Source of the DNA: Peteryoungia ipomoeae
Lineage (GTDB): Bacteria; Pseudomonadota; Alphaproteobacteria; Rhizobiales; Rhizobiaceae
Direction: 5' to 3'
Assembly: GCF_004912165.1 (NCBI RefSeq)
Contig: NZ_STGV01000002.1
Coordinates: 248,001-312,000, forward strand
Length of the DNA: 64,000 nucleotides
The notes below the pieces were generated by a model. It had not been told where the DNA came from and made no database searches. It worked only from the letters and a program-made list of their open reading frames with translations. The position numbers and the translations under genes were made by a program. This document shows, piece by piece, positions 63,614 through 64,000 of this stretch (the first letter of the stretch is position 1; every line of letters begins with the position of its first letter).

Positions 63614-64000
63614 TCACTCGATCGGCAGGGGTTCTTCCGGTGCGGGGCTTGCCGGCCTCGTGGTGCGCATCAGGCAGACGGCCACAAGCACCACGGCATA
63701 GGCAATGAAATTGTAGATCAGCCCGAGCGCCAGCGCCTCGGCATAAACCGCCTTGCCGGTCAAACCGTCGGCTGCATTGCGCGCGAGGTCGGAGAAGAAG
63801 ATCTCGCTGACGATCGCAATCCCAAGCACGCTTCCCACCTGTTGAATGGCCTGCAAGGCACCAGAACCGGCGCCTGCATCCTGCGGCGGCACGCCCGCCA
63901 GGACGAGCTGGAACATCGGTGCGATTGCGATACCCATGCCAAGGCCGCTCAACAGGAACCATGGCAAAAGGGCCATGCGGTCGATGCTTTCGCCAACGGA
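63614..64000 (-). CDS. MFS transporter (DHA2-type), C-terminal part
   Basis: 129 residues of the C-terminal end; the N-terminal part is beyond the window. The pattern GLGMGIAIAPMFQLVL, AGSGALQAIQQVGSVLGIAI and two more hydrophobic helices match the second half of 14-helix drug:proton exporters. Transcribed towards argB. Confidence 0.8.
   Translation of the reverse strand, partial: SVGESIDRMALLPWFLLSGLGMGIAIAPMFQLVLAGVPPQDAGAGSGALQAIQQVGSVLGIAIVSEIFFSDLARNAADGLTGKAVYAEALALGLIYNFIAYAVVLVAVCLMRTTRPASPAPEEPLPIE

Noticed and set aside
1..64000. CRISPR arrays, insertion sequences, integrases, prophage
   Set aside because: No spaced direct repeats, transposase or integrase-like frames, or phage structural genes were seen. 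The S24 repressor stands alone.

Overview
The window is a gene-dense, GC-rich alphaproteobacterial chromosome segment. The gene set points to a member of the Rhizobiaceae (Rhizobium/Agrobacterium/Sinorhizobium relatives): GcrA, a SAM-II riboswitch ahead of metZ, the order phoR-pstSCAB-phoU-phoB, the argD-argF-hslO cluster, a fructose locus frcBCAK with frcR, and rpmH-rnpA-yidC...engB...argB. I see no plasmid, prophage, insertion sequence, rRNA operon or CRISPR array. Most of the window is core chromosome; the most accessory-looking stretch is about 37.5-38.8 kb.

Layout. 0-10 kb: envelope and regulatory genes (partial TPR methyltransferase, DUF6460, CAP lipoprotein, MATE exporter, pyrD with a DUF952 gene, a NarL-type regulator, an S24 repressor, a nuclease-like protein, TerB, a solute-binding protein, a membrane glycosyltransferase). 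10-20 kb: tRNA-Gly, dCTP deaminase, riboswitch-controlled metZ, apaG, MYG1, a SulP transporter behind a structured leader, hslO, argF, argD. 20-30 kb: gcrA behind seven GANTC sites, then the complete phosphate sensing and uptake locus and a PPK2 polyphosphate kinase. 30-42 kb: nitronate monooxygenase-like gene, DUF1176, tRNA-Thr, PRC-barrel protein, fadD, pgi, two orphan immunity-like genes, a PfkB kinase, pyrE, DUF3096, pyrC. 42-46.3 kb: a four-gene signalling operon (single-domain receiver, cysteine-free molybdopterin-fold exported protein, hybrid kinase with Hpt, HD-GYP). 46.5-52 kb: fructose uptake locus with its regulator and a RbsD/FucU mutarotase. 52-64 kb: Crp/Fnr regulator, proline-racemase-family enzyme, tRNA-Arg, orphan histidine kinase, rpmH-rnpA-yidC, an EamA transporter, engB, a fasciclin protein, anti-sigma and ECF sigma genes, argB and a partial MFS exporter.

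How it works together. Phosphate is covered from uptake to sensing (PstSCAB, PhoU, PhoR, PhoB), with three PhoB half-sites before pstS and intrinsic terminators placed after pstS and after frcB that should favour the binding-protein genes. Arginine synthesis (argB, argD, argF) and pyrimidine synthesis (pyrC, pyrD, pyrE) are represented but scattered. Carbon entry links the Frc transporter, a PfkB kinase and pgi; pgi and the PfkB gene share the upstream 10-mer ATCGATTTAA. Two lipid or oxidation genes share a second operator-like element. The strongest non-coding signals are the metZ leader, which carries four alternately complementary hexamers fit for riboswitch-controlled termination, the sulP leader, and the GANTC cluster upstream of gcrA.
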